This document shows, piece after piece, positions 7,362 to 16,180 of a DNA stretch of 16,180 nucleotides. The translations under genes were made by a program, and so were the position numbers. Positions within the stretch are counted from its first letter, which is position 1, and each line of letters starts with the position of its first letter. The notes beneath the pieces are model-generated. The model was given only the letters and a program-made list of their open reading frames with translations. It had not been told where the DNA came from and made no database searches. The stretch covers positions 8,304 through 24,483 of the forward strand of contig JADGJH010000223.1 of assembly GCA_027596945.1 (NCBI GenBank), written 5' to 3'. The stretch comes from Physocladia obscura. Lineage: Eukaryota; Chytridiomycota; Chytridiomycetes; Chytridiales; Chytriomycetaceae.

Positions 7362-10300
7362 TTAAGACGGGTTATTATTAAAATCATTCCCAATATTCAG
7401 TGCATTTCTGAAAGATTCACCAAATTTCGTCATTTCGTTTCCTGAAGAAAACTCAATCTCCAAATCAAAGTTATTGGCAATTTTTGCTCCAATTGCAGTG
7501 TCATAGTATTTCTGAAAAAACGAAACAGGCGACCATTTTTTCCCACTATGCACTAAAACCGCCTTTTTGTCTCTGGTAATAAGTGATTTAAAACCTATGT
7601 TCGTTGGAATACCAAAACTTGCGCATTCTCCGTCTACCGCGACCAAATATATCCACATCTTCTCATAAAAGCTTAATATTGATATTTGCATGTAACACCA
7701 TGGGGAAAACTGAATATGCAAAGATTTTCGATATTTGCAGCAAAAAACTCCCTTAAGACAAAATTACTAGAATGTCGAAATAATAAAAAAATAATAAAAG
7801 TGGTATGAAACAATACCAAATTCACATAGTGTATTCCTCCGAACTTTCGTTTGTGTTGATGCTCACGATTATCATGTCTAATTTTAAAACTGGCCTTTTT
7901 ACTCAAAGATCTTCCAAGGTTACGTGCAATGCTACTTGTCTCGCTTGTTGAATTACCGTCCCCTTTGCTTGCACCAGCCACTGACCCAACCTTCCATTCT
8001 TTAATCAACTTTCCGATTGTATCGTCGTTCTCAAAAGAATCAATAAGAACAGTCATGAATTTTGGTGCAAAAATTGAAGCCAAACAGTTCCAAACCAAAA
8101 ACCAAACAGCTGTTGTGTACCCTGTTATCCATTCAATTCCAGGACCGGTGTTTTCTAGAAGCGGGAGCACAATTAAAGCAGTGAATATATATCCTGAGCA
8201 TATTATTTGAGGATAATGCTCTTCTCCTGGAAACGTCATATTTTCGTCCATATTGAATGATATGGTCGATGTGATAAATAATATAACTGCATTGTAAAGC
8301 AGTAAAAGTATTGAGATGGGATTCGAAATATCGCCGTCGTCACACGCATATATATAGCTTGTTGAATCGGAGTTAATAGTTACACTGTGACGGATGAAAA
8401 CCGTCCAAAAAATTAAAACTATCTAAAACAAATAAAATGATTGGAACTCAAATAAAAATAAATGTAAGTAAGCGTACCAATTCCAATAAGACCACAATTC
8501 CAGCAAATGTAAGAGTCTTTACAGTGAAAACATTGAAAATTTTTGACTGATGAATAGAGCTTTGCCAGTTACTTCCTCCAATTTTCGCCGACAGTAACGC
8601 AATAACGGCAGAAAACCCAAGCACCTGCAGCCATATCCGTCCTAAACACGAAAAAGTCGTCACCCGCTCCATAAATCCAAATAAACTAACGCTTATCATA
8701 GCAAGTCCAACTAAAGTCGCGTACAGATATACTTTTCCACTTTTACGCACGACCACATGCTTACTGAACCAGAATGTGAAAACAGCGCATCCTATACATC
8801 CTGCCGCAGAGCTTATCGCATAGAAGAGTACAAGACCACCAATAGGATTACCTACATCTGCGAATACTTCGGTAAGAACGATAACGGGCGGTCCATCCAC
8901 AGGAGGTTTTTGCGAGCCAGAAAAAAAGGTAGGGTATTTTCCTGAAATATACCAAAAATATGAGCCCAGAGGATCTGTACGTCCAAAACCTATTTTAATT
9001 CATTTTTTTATTTTAATAAGTTATTTTGATTTTTTTTTTAAAATTTTTTCTCACCGGTTGCATTGAAATAGTTTCCTGTGAACGAAAGCACCTGAAAAGC
9101 TCTATGATAATTATAATTAATGATTATCATTACTTTAACAAATTTTCTTTCAGTAAGGAACAACGAGAGAACTAAAAGATCTCACATTTGTAAATCCCCA
9201 TTTGAATTGAGCAAAATCGGATCAGCCGATAAACCACTGTATCCCACATTTTTAAAGGCTGTGTAGTTCATGTATGTTTGAAGTTTCCGATTCGCTAAAT
9301 CTTTTGCTGTAAATCCGGTATTGTTCTTCAAAATCTAAAAAACATAAATTTAAGTATTTTGAAGGGAGAGAATAGATGTTGTTGCAAACTTTGTCAAAGC
9401 CCATCAACATTTGCATTACACAATCATATGCTGGACTAATAGTATATACGGTCACAAAGTCGTTGGTGCTTAAAAAAGGAAAGGAAAAGAAAAGAAAATT
9501 GAAAAAATTAAAATTATTCAATTATTTGATTTGTACCTTAAATTTGCTCGTGTCAAATTGTTCAGGCCGTTATAAACTCTTTTAAATAGTGTTGTCGTAG
9601 TGTTTGGTGGCATTGCTTGAAACACGATGAACCCTTTCAAGAGCGAATAATAGTCAGGGCCAAATACTGTCAAAAATTCAAAAATTTTAATAAATTTAAA
9701 ATAAGGAAAGAAAAAAAAGAGTTCATCTAAAAATAAAAAGATTTTACGTTGAACTGGGTCCTCGAATGGCTGCGGTAAACTGTAACTCATCCAAACAAAC
9801 TGTGATCCAACAAGTCCCTGATTGGCGAAATTGTAGTACACGGAACTTACAAAATCTTGCTGACCAGAAACGATGAAATATCTAACCAACATCATTAATA
9901 ATTACTCTTCAAAAAATGTCTTCCACCTTGCAGATTTCAGTTTTATATCCAATGCCGCAGTTGAAATATCGCCGGCACCATAGCTTGTCGGAATTTGTAT
10001 GTTGCATAAAATGGTAATTTCGAAGGAACTTAATGTATTGATAATGTCTTCCGCAACTGGCGATAATGTTTTTTTTTTTTTTTTTCCTCAAGAATTATAA
10101 AGGAAACAAAAACAAATACATGCTGAGCCCATATCATCATCCTGTTGTGCAATGACAACAATACGTTTGACTTGCCAAAATCGAAGCAGCTGGTAAATAT
10201 GTAAACCCAAACCTATAAAATATTGAAGAATATTGAAAAAGGATTGAGGATTGATTATATTGGTTACCAGCGGAAGGCATAATCCTCCAAAAGTAGGGGT

Positions 10301-10831
10301 ATTTATTTTTATCTGAAAGACTAGGAGAAGTAGATGCCATAGAGCAATAAGGAAGCTCATAAAAGCTGAAAGCCTCTGCTACTCCTCTGGATAAAAAAAT
10401 ACTTAAATAGGTAAATTTCGACAAGCACTAATTTACCTTGCTGTCGTTGAAAACTCGTTTCCAATAATACCCACAACATCAGAATTGCTTATTGCTATAT
10501 CTTCAACCATGACAGAAGATGCAAAACCACCCGATTGGCCAGTGTATGAATCTTCAACTCCTGAATACCAAGGACCACAGTCTGAAAATCTTTTTATATT
10601 TACGTGCATGTTTGGCAAAATCAAGGTGCTGTTATTGATATATTCGACAGCCATATTCATGGCAACATCAGGAAAGTAAATATACGCGGATAGTGAGTAT
10701 GGTATAATGATTTCCGAATGATAATTTGATGAGAAGTTAAGGACTTGAGTTTGAGAATATGCTAAATATTCGATGGAACAGTAATTGCTAACATATGCTA
10801 AAGTGATGTTTGTGACATTACTGAATGCCAT
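7362..10831 (-). CDS. Class C G-protein-coupled receptor (GABA-B-like): periplasmic-binding-type ligand domain plus seven helices
   Basis: Plasma-membrane receptor, 913 residues in twelve exons: 10831..10437, 10386..10268, 10212..10120, 10056..9927, 9881..9748, 9666..9537, 9468..9390, 9334..9186, 9101..9055, 8989..8478, 8422..7817 and 7709..7362. All eleven introns are GT-AG (45-107 nt) with matching phases. Residues 1-440 form a type 1 periplasmic-binding fold; examples are SAYIYFPDVAMNMAVEYIN, VVGIIGNEFSTTARGVAEAF, YFWRIMPSAG and VKRIVVIAQQDDDMGSAF. Seven hydrophobic helices span about 475-720, with the conserved Cys at the start of helix 3 (SCLGRIWLQ) and one in loop 2 (YACDDGD). There is no Cys-rich linker, as in GABA-B receptors. 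The tail (about 720-913) ends in a compact region (KMWIYLVAVDGE, VLVHSGKKWSPVSF) that looks PH-like. No signal peptide follows ATG 10831, so the true 5' end may lie upstream. The ligand is unknown. Confidence 0.9.
10069..10085. repeat. 17-base T run inside a receptor intron
   Basis: An uninterrupted run of 17 T on the plus strand (A on the coding strand) lies in the 63-nt intron 10057..10119 of the receptor. It begins 13 bases upstream of the AG acceptor in coding orientation, so this intron has a poly-A rather than a poly-pyrimidine tract before its 3' end. Confidence 0.8.
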
Positions 10832-10961
10832 TACAATTATTCGATTTTTCGAATTGGAGATCGAAATTGTCAGTGAGAAATAAACAAAGGTTGGGACAGC
10901 TTCAAATCAAGTTCATATTTGGCGGGCCCATTAACTTGAAAGTAAATAAAACAGGCACTAA
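10832..10961. promoter_or_regulatory. Divergent promoter between receptor and dynein light chain
   Basis: 130 bp lie between the two start codons. The minus-strand frame stays open from ATG 10831 back to about 10910 and reads a hydrophobic stretch (VPTFVYFSLTISISNS) without an ATG, so part of this segment could be transcribed or coding. No TATA box is apparent. Confidence 0.45.
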
Positions 10962-11631
10962 ATGGACGATTTTCACGAAGAGGTGATCCGCCAAATAAAA
11001 ACCAATCAATAGAAGACTAACAAACGTTAATGGCAATGACTTTTCGAATCATGTGCTTGTTATTCTGGCTGGCAACAGAAAGCGTTTGTCGTTGAGGAAG
11101 TCAACACCGTCATCAAGGAGGTGCGCTGCTGTCTTTTGTGATTGAGTATCGTATCATAAATCAATCGAATATTACCATACAGTCAATAGAAACCACCATC
11201 CAGAACGCCGCATACCATCACAACAAAGTCGGTCAATGGAATTCGAACATCGTTGAGCAATGTCTTAAACGGTTGGCCTCGCTTAATAAACCGTTCAAAT
11301 ATATCGGTTCGTTACATTTACGTGTCGAAGTTCATTGTGCTTTGTGTTTATTGATTTCCATCTTCGGTCAGTCACTTGTACAATTATGCAAAAGAACGGC
11401 GCCGGTCTCCATGCCGCATCTTCGTGTTACTGGGACAGCTCTACCGACGGTTTGTACTGGCATTCCAGATTTCACATACTAACTTTACATACTACAGGCT
11501 GCACGACCTACAAATACGATTCAAAAACAATGTATTGCATCGTCAATGTGTTTGGATTGGCAGTGAGTGGCTGCGTTAATATTCTTTCTTTGCGAAGGCA
11601 ATCTTTCTAACTATTTGTCACACAGATTTGA
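10962..11631 (+). CDS. Tctex-type dynein light chain (DYNLT1/3 family)
   Basis: Light chain of cytoplasmic or flagellar dynein that binds the intermediate chain as a dimer. Six exons: 10962..10982, 11079..11120, 11183..11306, 11372..11449, 11498..11562 and 11626..11631. All five introns are GT-AG (48-96 nt) and the phases fit, giving 111 residues; animal DYNLT1 has 113. Family landmarks in order: [92 protein letters not shown]. The first exon codes only MDDFHEE; the last adds only Ile and the stop codon. That gives the family's normal end (FGLAI or FGLSI), whereas reading through the donor GTGAGT at 11563 would add an unrelated tail. It fits an organism with flagellated cells, though cytoplasmic dynein also uses it. 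Convergent with COA5. Confidence 0.92.
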
Positions 11632-11737
11632 ATAATCGTATTATTACACCGAGACTTCTTTATTGGTTTTCTCTTTCATATTTTCTGCCTCAGTCTTTTG
11701 TTATTATTTGCTCCGGTTTTATTTGCATTGAATGAGC

Positions 11738-11743
11738 TTTATT
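11738..11743 (-). terminator. Poly(A) signal AATAAA of COA5
   Basis: AATAAA on the minus strand lies 42 bases after the COA5 stop codon (11785), in the 153-bp convergent gap with the dynein light chain gene. Confidence 0.4.
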
Positions 11744-11784
11744 GGAAATGAAGCGATAATTACACGTGCCAAGCGTGCAACGTT

Positions 11785-12162
11785 TTAATTCTCGTCGCTT
11801 TTTTCGTCTTTTTTCCCTGTTTCTAATCCGTACGCACCTCTTAACCGCCTCCGCGGATTGAGCTGTATAAATCGCGTAGAATTCAGAGAACTAAATCGTA
11901 CAGAGATAAAGCATTATTGACTTACCATGCTTAGTTGACATTCGAAAAACGCTCGCTGGATTGCGTGATGCACGCTCAGTCAAAAACTGCTGAGTCCATA
12001 CAAAATAATATTTTGTCAAACCTGGGCAAGCCGACATTCCTTAGAAACATCCTTATTATTCAGATCCAAACACTGATTGAGCGATAAGCCGCGCTTCAAG
12101 ACGCAGTCTGATTCGCTGAGGCATTCGAGAACCGCCGTTTTGAACTTTTCGCAAGACGGCAT
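11785..12162 (-). CDS. COA5: Cytochrome c oxidase assembly factor COA5 / PET191 (twin CX9C protein)
   Basis: Small mitochondrial intermembrane-space protein needed for cytochrome c oxidase assembly. Exons on the minus strand: 12162..12022, 11955..11926 and 11862..11785. Introns 11956..12021 (66 nt) and 11863..11925 (63 nt) are GT-AG, phase 0, giving 82 residues (human 74, yeast 108). Six cysteines are seen: C4, C14, C20, C31, C43 and C53. C4-C14 and C43-C53 form the two CX9C pairs. Landmarks: MPSCEKFKTAVLECL, SDCV, QCL, ECRLAQRAFFECQLSM and then LNPRRRLRG, the last matching the family's M-x-DxRxRFRG end. The middle exon is only 30 nt and codes RAFFECQLSM, including the last cysteine. A Lys/Asp/Glu-rich tail follows. 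It is head to head with ceramide glucosyltransferase. Confidence 0.9.
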
Positions 12163-12210
12163 TTTTTGTTTTCAAAAGAAAACCTCAATATCCAAATTCT
12201 AACAATACCA
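12163..12210. promoter_or_regulatory. 48-bp divergent promoter between COA5 and ceramide glucosyltransferase
   Basis: Only 48 bp separate the two start codons, so both 5' untranslated regions and the promoter must overlap or be extremely short. The sequence is AT-rich with a T run and a CAAAAGAAAAC stretch; no TATA box is clear. Function is inferred from arrangement. Confidence 0.5.
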
Positions 12211-13639
12211 ATGGTTACCAGCTTGACGTGGACTATAGCATCTGCAACTTACTTTACATTTGCTGCTGTTTGCGCTGGTTTCTGGAGTTTTATGATACTT
12301 AATGGGATTTCAGTAATTATAGTCAGGTACATCTTGATTATGATGATGTCAGTACGCTTACTAAAATATGCTGATCGGCCTTTTTGCCGGCACCAGCTTT
12401 TTCAAGTATAAATTCAAGCCTCCCCTTGTGGCAGCATTGCAACCAAAAGAAAAAGCCCCGGGAGTTTCCATCTTACGACCTCTGAAAGGAGTGGACGCAA
12501 ACCTGTATGACAACTTAGCCTCATCATTTACACTCGTGTATCCAAACTTTGAAGTGTTGTTTTCTGTGGAAGATGAAAGCGACCCTGCTGTGGCAATTGT
12601 AAACGATCTCATGCAGAACTTTCCAGAAGTTGATGCAAAGCTTGTGATTGGTTGGTTTCCATTGAATTTTATTACAAATCTGGGTTGTTGATTAATAACC
12701 ACAAAACAAATCATTACAACGATATCAGGAGCTTCATCCCTTGGTGTAAATCCTAAAGTTAATAACCTTGGAACATCATACTCACTCGCAAAACACGAAA
12801 TTGTCTGGATCCTTGATTCAAACATTCGTACAACTCCTTACACACTTGCGCGTGCTGTTGACTGCCTTACAAATGACCCAAACGTCGGCCTAGTACACCA
12901 CGTCCCTATCGGTGTGTCCGCTGAAACCTTTGGCACACGTATCGAGCAACTATACCTCAACACCGCCCATGCCAAAGTCTATACCATGATCAATGTACTA
13001 CGTATAGGCAGTTGTGTTATTGGTAAGAGTATGTTGTTTCGGAAACGCGAGCTTGTACAAGTTGGCGGGCTTGCTTATTTCGGAAAATATATGAGTGAAG
13101 ATAACATGATTGGCCTAACGATTTGGAACAGTGGATTCAGTCATGTTATTCCAGCCGATGTCGTTTATCAAAATTTAGGAAGTGGTGGATTGAAGGAATA
13201 TTTTATGAGACGTGCACGGTGGACTCGGATACGGAAATTTACTGTTTTGGCGGCGACGCTTCTTGAGCCGTTTACTGAATGCATGTTCAATGGTGTAATT
13301 GGAGCATTCGGCATGTCTGTGCTGTTTGGTTTTCCAAGTTTGTCATTTTTCGCGGCACATGTTATTTGCTGGTTTCTCATTGATTTGCTTTTTGGACTTG
13401 TCGTGAACACATCAATGATTGTCGATAATTTCCCTCTGTTTTTATCTGCATGGTTTCTGAGGGAACTTACTTCCTTTCCGTGCTACATTTATGCCTTTTG
13501 TGGCAATCATGTGGAATGGAGAGGTCGACGTTACCAACTTTGCCCTGACGGCACTGTTATCCCTGATTCATTCGAAAATTCTAAACTGAGTTTTGTTTCA
13601 AGTAGTTCTGAATCCGTACCTCTTTTTAATAAATCTTGA
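12211..13639 (+). CDS. UGCG: Ceramide glucosyltransferase (glucosylceramide synthase, GT21)
   Basis: Transfers glucose from UDP-glucose to ceramide at the Golgi/ER membrane, the first step of glycosphingolipid synthesis. Exons: 12211..12326, 12397..12650 and 12729..13639. Introns 12327..12396 and 12651..12728 are GT-AG; 426 residues (human 394). An N-terminal membrane helix (about 8-37) is followed by the catalytic motifs: ILRPLKGVD (Asp72), SVEDESDP (around Asp98), VNPKVNN, VWILDSNI (Asp153), MSEDNM (Asp248) and RRARW (284-288), the (Q/R)xxRW motif. Several hydrophobic helices follow (about 300-390), as in the family. The end, RGRRYQLCPDGT, matches the conserved WRxGRYRLRxGG-like C-terminus. 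All catalytic Asp positions seem intact, so an active enzyme is expected. An AATAAA lies at 13628-13633, overlapping the end of the frame. Fungal-type and animal-type enzymes share these motifs. Confidence 0.93.
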
Positions 13640-14535
13640 GTAAATTTTTAAATAATTTTATAAACAACAAATTGCAAGAAGCAGTTGAATCCCTTCGTCT
13701 GTGGATTCACTTCGAACAGATTCTTGAGCGCAATAAATTTAAATTTTGGTTGCAAATTTATTTCGTTTATTTTTCTAAGAATAGAACTTTCAAATAAAAT
13801 GCTCAAATTTTTGTGCCTCATTGAAACCGTTCCCAATAATAATACTAAATTTCTTCTTGTTTGAATTTGTGAGACGAAAGTTGGAGCATTAAATTTCTGC
13901 ATTCTTCAAAATAAATCCTTTGACAGAAAATCGTTGAAGCAAAATTTCTGTCTTGGGGTTTAATAAACAATATTCTAATCCAATTCAGCACTTCTGATTT
14001 CTGGGCATAAAAAAGTGATTGGCAAATGCGTTCCAAATCATTTTGGAGCTAATTTTCCTTCTGTTACTGCTTTCCAGTTACAATGCAATTTGCAGCAGCT
14101 GCCAAGTGTCACCGAGTTTGATGTGTTGGGAATTGGTGGCAGTGATTGCAAGCTAATTGTTTCAGATAATAAATGACACAAGACCCTGTTGCTGCAACAC
14201 AAGCATAATAAAAAGCTGTGTGAACATCAGTAAGAAAACAGGTGTGATTGATTGCTTCTAGGTCTTAATTGTGAGAAATAAGACACAAAAGCAACTTGAG
14301 CACTCAATTTGGTAGTAGCCGTATTGAAGGGTAGTATTTGTGACACAGATTTTGCCAGTTTCATAATGTCTACATCAACATGCAGATTGTTCTCAGAACT
14401 GTTGCCATGGCCACTGTCAAGCTCAGACTTGGGTGCTTATGCCAGTTGCTTGTGCAATCAAACTCTTGTCAAAAGCGTTACATTACTTGTTGGAGCACGT
14501 GAATATCTGTTGGACACAAAAAAAAAAAGATCGAG
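13640..14535. other. About 0.9 kb between ceramide glucosyltransferase and COG3, unassigned
   Basis: The left half (to about 14040) is AT-rich, with minus-strand frames that resemble no family I know. The right half should contain the COG3 promoter. A plus-strand frame at about 14309-14520 reads MSTSTCRLFSELLPWPLSSS and more without a recognisable domain, and it overlaps the COG3 start in another frame. No RNA gene was recognised. Confidence 0.4.
14496..14501. promoter_or_regulatory. CACGTG E-box upstream of COG3
   Basis: A palindromic CACGTG lies 34 bases upstream of the COG3 ATG. This is the core site of bHLH factors in fungi. A single six-base match can occur by chance. Confidence 0.25.
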
Positions 14536-16180
14536 ATGGGCGTCGGGAAGAATTGGGAAGCGGTGACGAAGCTGGACGACGCGCAGGTGCAGACGGTGGC
14601 GCTTCTGTCGCAATACGCGCACACGCATTCGTCGCTGTCGGCGTCGCTGCAGTCGGTGCAGGCGAACAGCGCGTCGAAGGCGGCGGCGGTGGCCGTGCGC
14701 GACACCGCGGCGGGCGCGGCGGGGCGTGGCGGCGACGAGGCGGGCGGCGCGGACCGGGCAATCGACACGGCGCAGGCGTTCCTCGCGTGGTTCGCCGTGG
14801 TGGAGCGCGACCTGGCGCAGCAGCAGGAGCTCGGCGTGCGGCGCCACGTTGCGCACGTCGAGGCGGCGGCGGCGCACGTGGCGGCGCTGGCCTCGCGCGT
14901 GCAGCTCGTGGCGCGCCTCGTGGCGCAGCAGCACGCGCACTTTGGCGCGGTCGGCGCAAAGACGCGCACGCTGCAGCGCGAGTGCGAGACGCTGCTGGCC
15001 GACGTGGGCGCGCTCGAGGCGCTGTTTGCCGACGTCGACGCGCGCCTGCTGCGCCTCGACGTGCTGGGCCCCGCCATGCAGCTGCTCAACGCGCCGTACG
15101 CCGCCGTCCTGCCGCTAAACGCAGCCTCGAACGCAACCTCCCCCGTGCTGCACCCCGACTTTGCGCCGACCCTCGCGCGCCTCGACGCCGGCCTCGACTT
15201 TGTCGCCAGCCACCCCGCCTACCGCGACGCCGCCCTCTACCAGGCAAAGTTCCGCCAGTGCGTCACCCGCGCCCTGTCGCTCGTCAAAATGCACCTGGTC
15301 CAAGCCTTCGCGTCCGCCAATCAGAATGCCTCGAGTCTCTCGTCGCTCGCCGCCTCCCCGAATGCCGCCACCGATCCCAACGCCCCCGCCAACCAGCAAA
15401 CCACCTTTGTCTCCCTCGCCTCCTCCCGTCTTCGCTCCCTCGCCCCCGCCCTGCGGCCCCTCATTGACGAAATCGACGTGCGCATCGACAACCACCACGA
15501 ATACTACGGTCTCCTCGCCGAAGTCCTCTCTGCCTACTTTTCCGTCCGCTCCGCCCTCATTGCTCCCATTGTCTCCAAGCGCATCAACTCTTTCTTGTCC
15601 AACAATGATTCCAATAATAATAATACTGCCGATGTTTTGAGTGTGGTGGGTGAATATCATCATCAACACAAAACACACACACATTTTGAATTTTTTTCCA
15701 AAGGCAAAAAACGGCGCCGCTTACATGATATCCCTATCAACCGATGAATGCGCCCTCTTTTCCCTCTTCTTTTCTTCAAAAGGCCTTCCCGAACTCACTG
15801 CATACCTCGACTCCCTCGCCGTCACCCTCTATGACCACCTGCGACCCCGCATCGTTCGCGAACATCGCATCGACGTTCTCGCCGAACTCTGCCGCAACTT
15901 GTTTCTACATCTCGAATCCGTCGACGGACTTGAACGCGGTGTTGCTTTTCCTGTTTCTGGTGATTCAAGTGGTGGCAGTGGTGGCAGTGGTGGCAGTGGT
16001 GTGGGGGAGCTGTTGGAGAATGCCGCTCCTGTCAAGTATGTTGTTGGAAAGATTTTGCAGGATACGCAAGAAAGGCTGGCATTTCGGGCCAGTGAATACA
16101 GTGAGTATCAGAGAGTAGCGCGTGAAGGAATAGCGAGTGAAGAAGCGAGCAACAAAATAATAAACAGCGTAAATAGAAAC
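14536..16180 (+). CDS. COG3: Conserved oligomeric Golgi complex subunit 3 (COG3/Sec34), N-terminal part, cut by the window edge
   Basis: Subunit of the COG tethering complex for retrograde vesicles at the Golgi. Exons: 14536..15645 and 15704..16100. The intron 15646..15703 (58 nt) is GT-AG, phase 0; a donor GTGAGT at 16101 opens an intron that runs off the window. At least 502 residues are present. Landmarks in order: IDTAQAFLAWFAVVERDL, KTRTLQRECETLLADV, LDVLGPAMQLLNAP, LDAGLDFVASHPAYRDAALY, KFRQCVTRALSLVKMHLVQA, NGAAYMISLSTDECALFSLF, LYDHLRPRIVREHRIDVLAE, KILQDTQERLAFRASEY. Each aligns with the known COG3 pattern. An in-frame TGA at 14500 supports the start. Exon 1 is very GC-rich at first (48 of 60 bases in 14881-14940) and falls toward its 3' end, unlike all other genes here. 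A Gly-Gly-Ser repeat sits in exon 2. Confidence 0.92.
15971..15997 (+). repeat. Three tandem 9-base units coding Gly-Gly-Ser
   Basis: GGTGGCAGT occurs three times in a row, followed by a partial copy. It is in frame in COG3 exon 2, giving a flexible Gly/Ser loop between the segments ending VAFPVSGDS and starting VGELLEN. The unit length keeps the frame, so copy-number change would be tolerated. Confidence 0.85.

Noticed and set aside
11335..11610. Single-frame reading through 11335-11610 as a stand-alone protein
   Set aside because: It includes introns of the dynein light chain gene. The spliced model reproduces the family from end to end.
14433..15640. Long Arg/Pro/Ala-rich frames on both strands over the COG3 exon, including a 344-codon one
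   Set aside because: Very high GC removes stop codons in all frames. Only the 14536 frame shows family motifs (COG3) and joins in phase to the next exon.
1..16180. tRNA, rRNA, CRISPR arrays, bacterial operons or integrons
   Set aside because: No cloverleaf with a GGTTCRA-type T loop, no rRNA segment and no regular spaced repeats were seen by eye. Gene structure is clearly eukaryotic with spliceosomal introns.

Overview
This is nuclear DNA from a eukaryote, most likely a zoosporic (chytrid-type) fungus. The genes are packed tightly and cut by very short introns: 34 complete ones, 45 to 107 nt, almost all GT-AG. Gene content fits that placement: a class C (GABA-B-like) seven-helix receptor, a Tctex-type dynein light chain, fungal NRG1-type C2H2 zinc-finger proteins and a ceramide glucosyltransferase. 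The lineage is inferred from gene content, not from a search. Most exons are AT-rich; the last gene is strikingly GC-rich.

Layout from left to right. (1) The 5' part of a class I histone deacetylase (minus, cut by the left edge). It lies head to head with (2) a six-exon SGNH/GDSL-fold protein (plus) that has lost its catalytic Ser and His. (3) About 1 kb without a confident gene, holding a possible decayed Tc1-like transposase fragment. (4) Two tandem, paralogous two-finger C2H2 genes (minus) with identical intron positions; the downstream one appears to use a GC-AG intron. (5) A PRL-type protein tyrosine phosphatase (minus) with long extra tails and no CaaX box. (6) About 1 kb of unassigned sequence with weak coding signals. 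(7) A 12-exon class C receptor (minus), head to head with (8) a six-exon Tctex dynein light chain (plus). (9) A three-exon COA5/PET191 twin-CX9C protein (minus), convergent with (8) and head to head with (10) ceramide glucosyltransferase (plus). (11) About 0.9 kb unassigned. (12) The 5' part of COG3, a Golgi tethering subunit (plus, cut by the right edge).

The genes serve separate housekeeping and signalling roles: chromatin, transcription, signalling phosphatase, receptor, motor, mitochondrial assembly, glycolipid synthesis and Golgi traffic. They do not form one pathway. The recurring architecture is divergent gene pairs with only 48 to 130 bp between start codons. Several genes (deacetylase, both zinc-finger genes, dynein light chain, COA5) become visible only after splicing short exons, so a list of long single-frame ORFs would miss them. 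All splice models here were worked out by hand from splice signals, reading-frame phase and family motifs.
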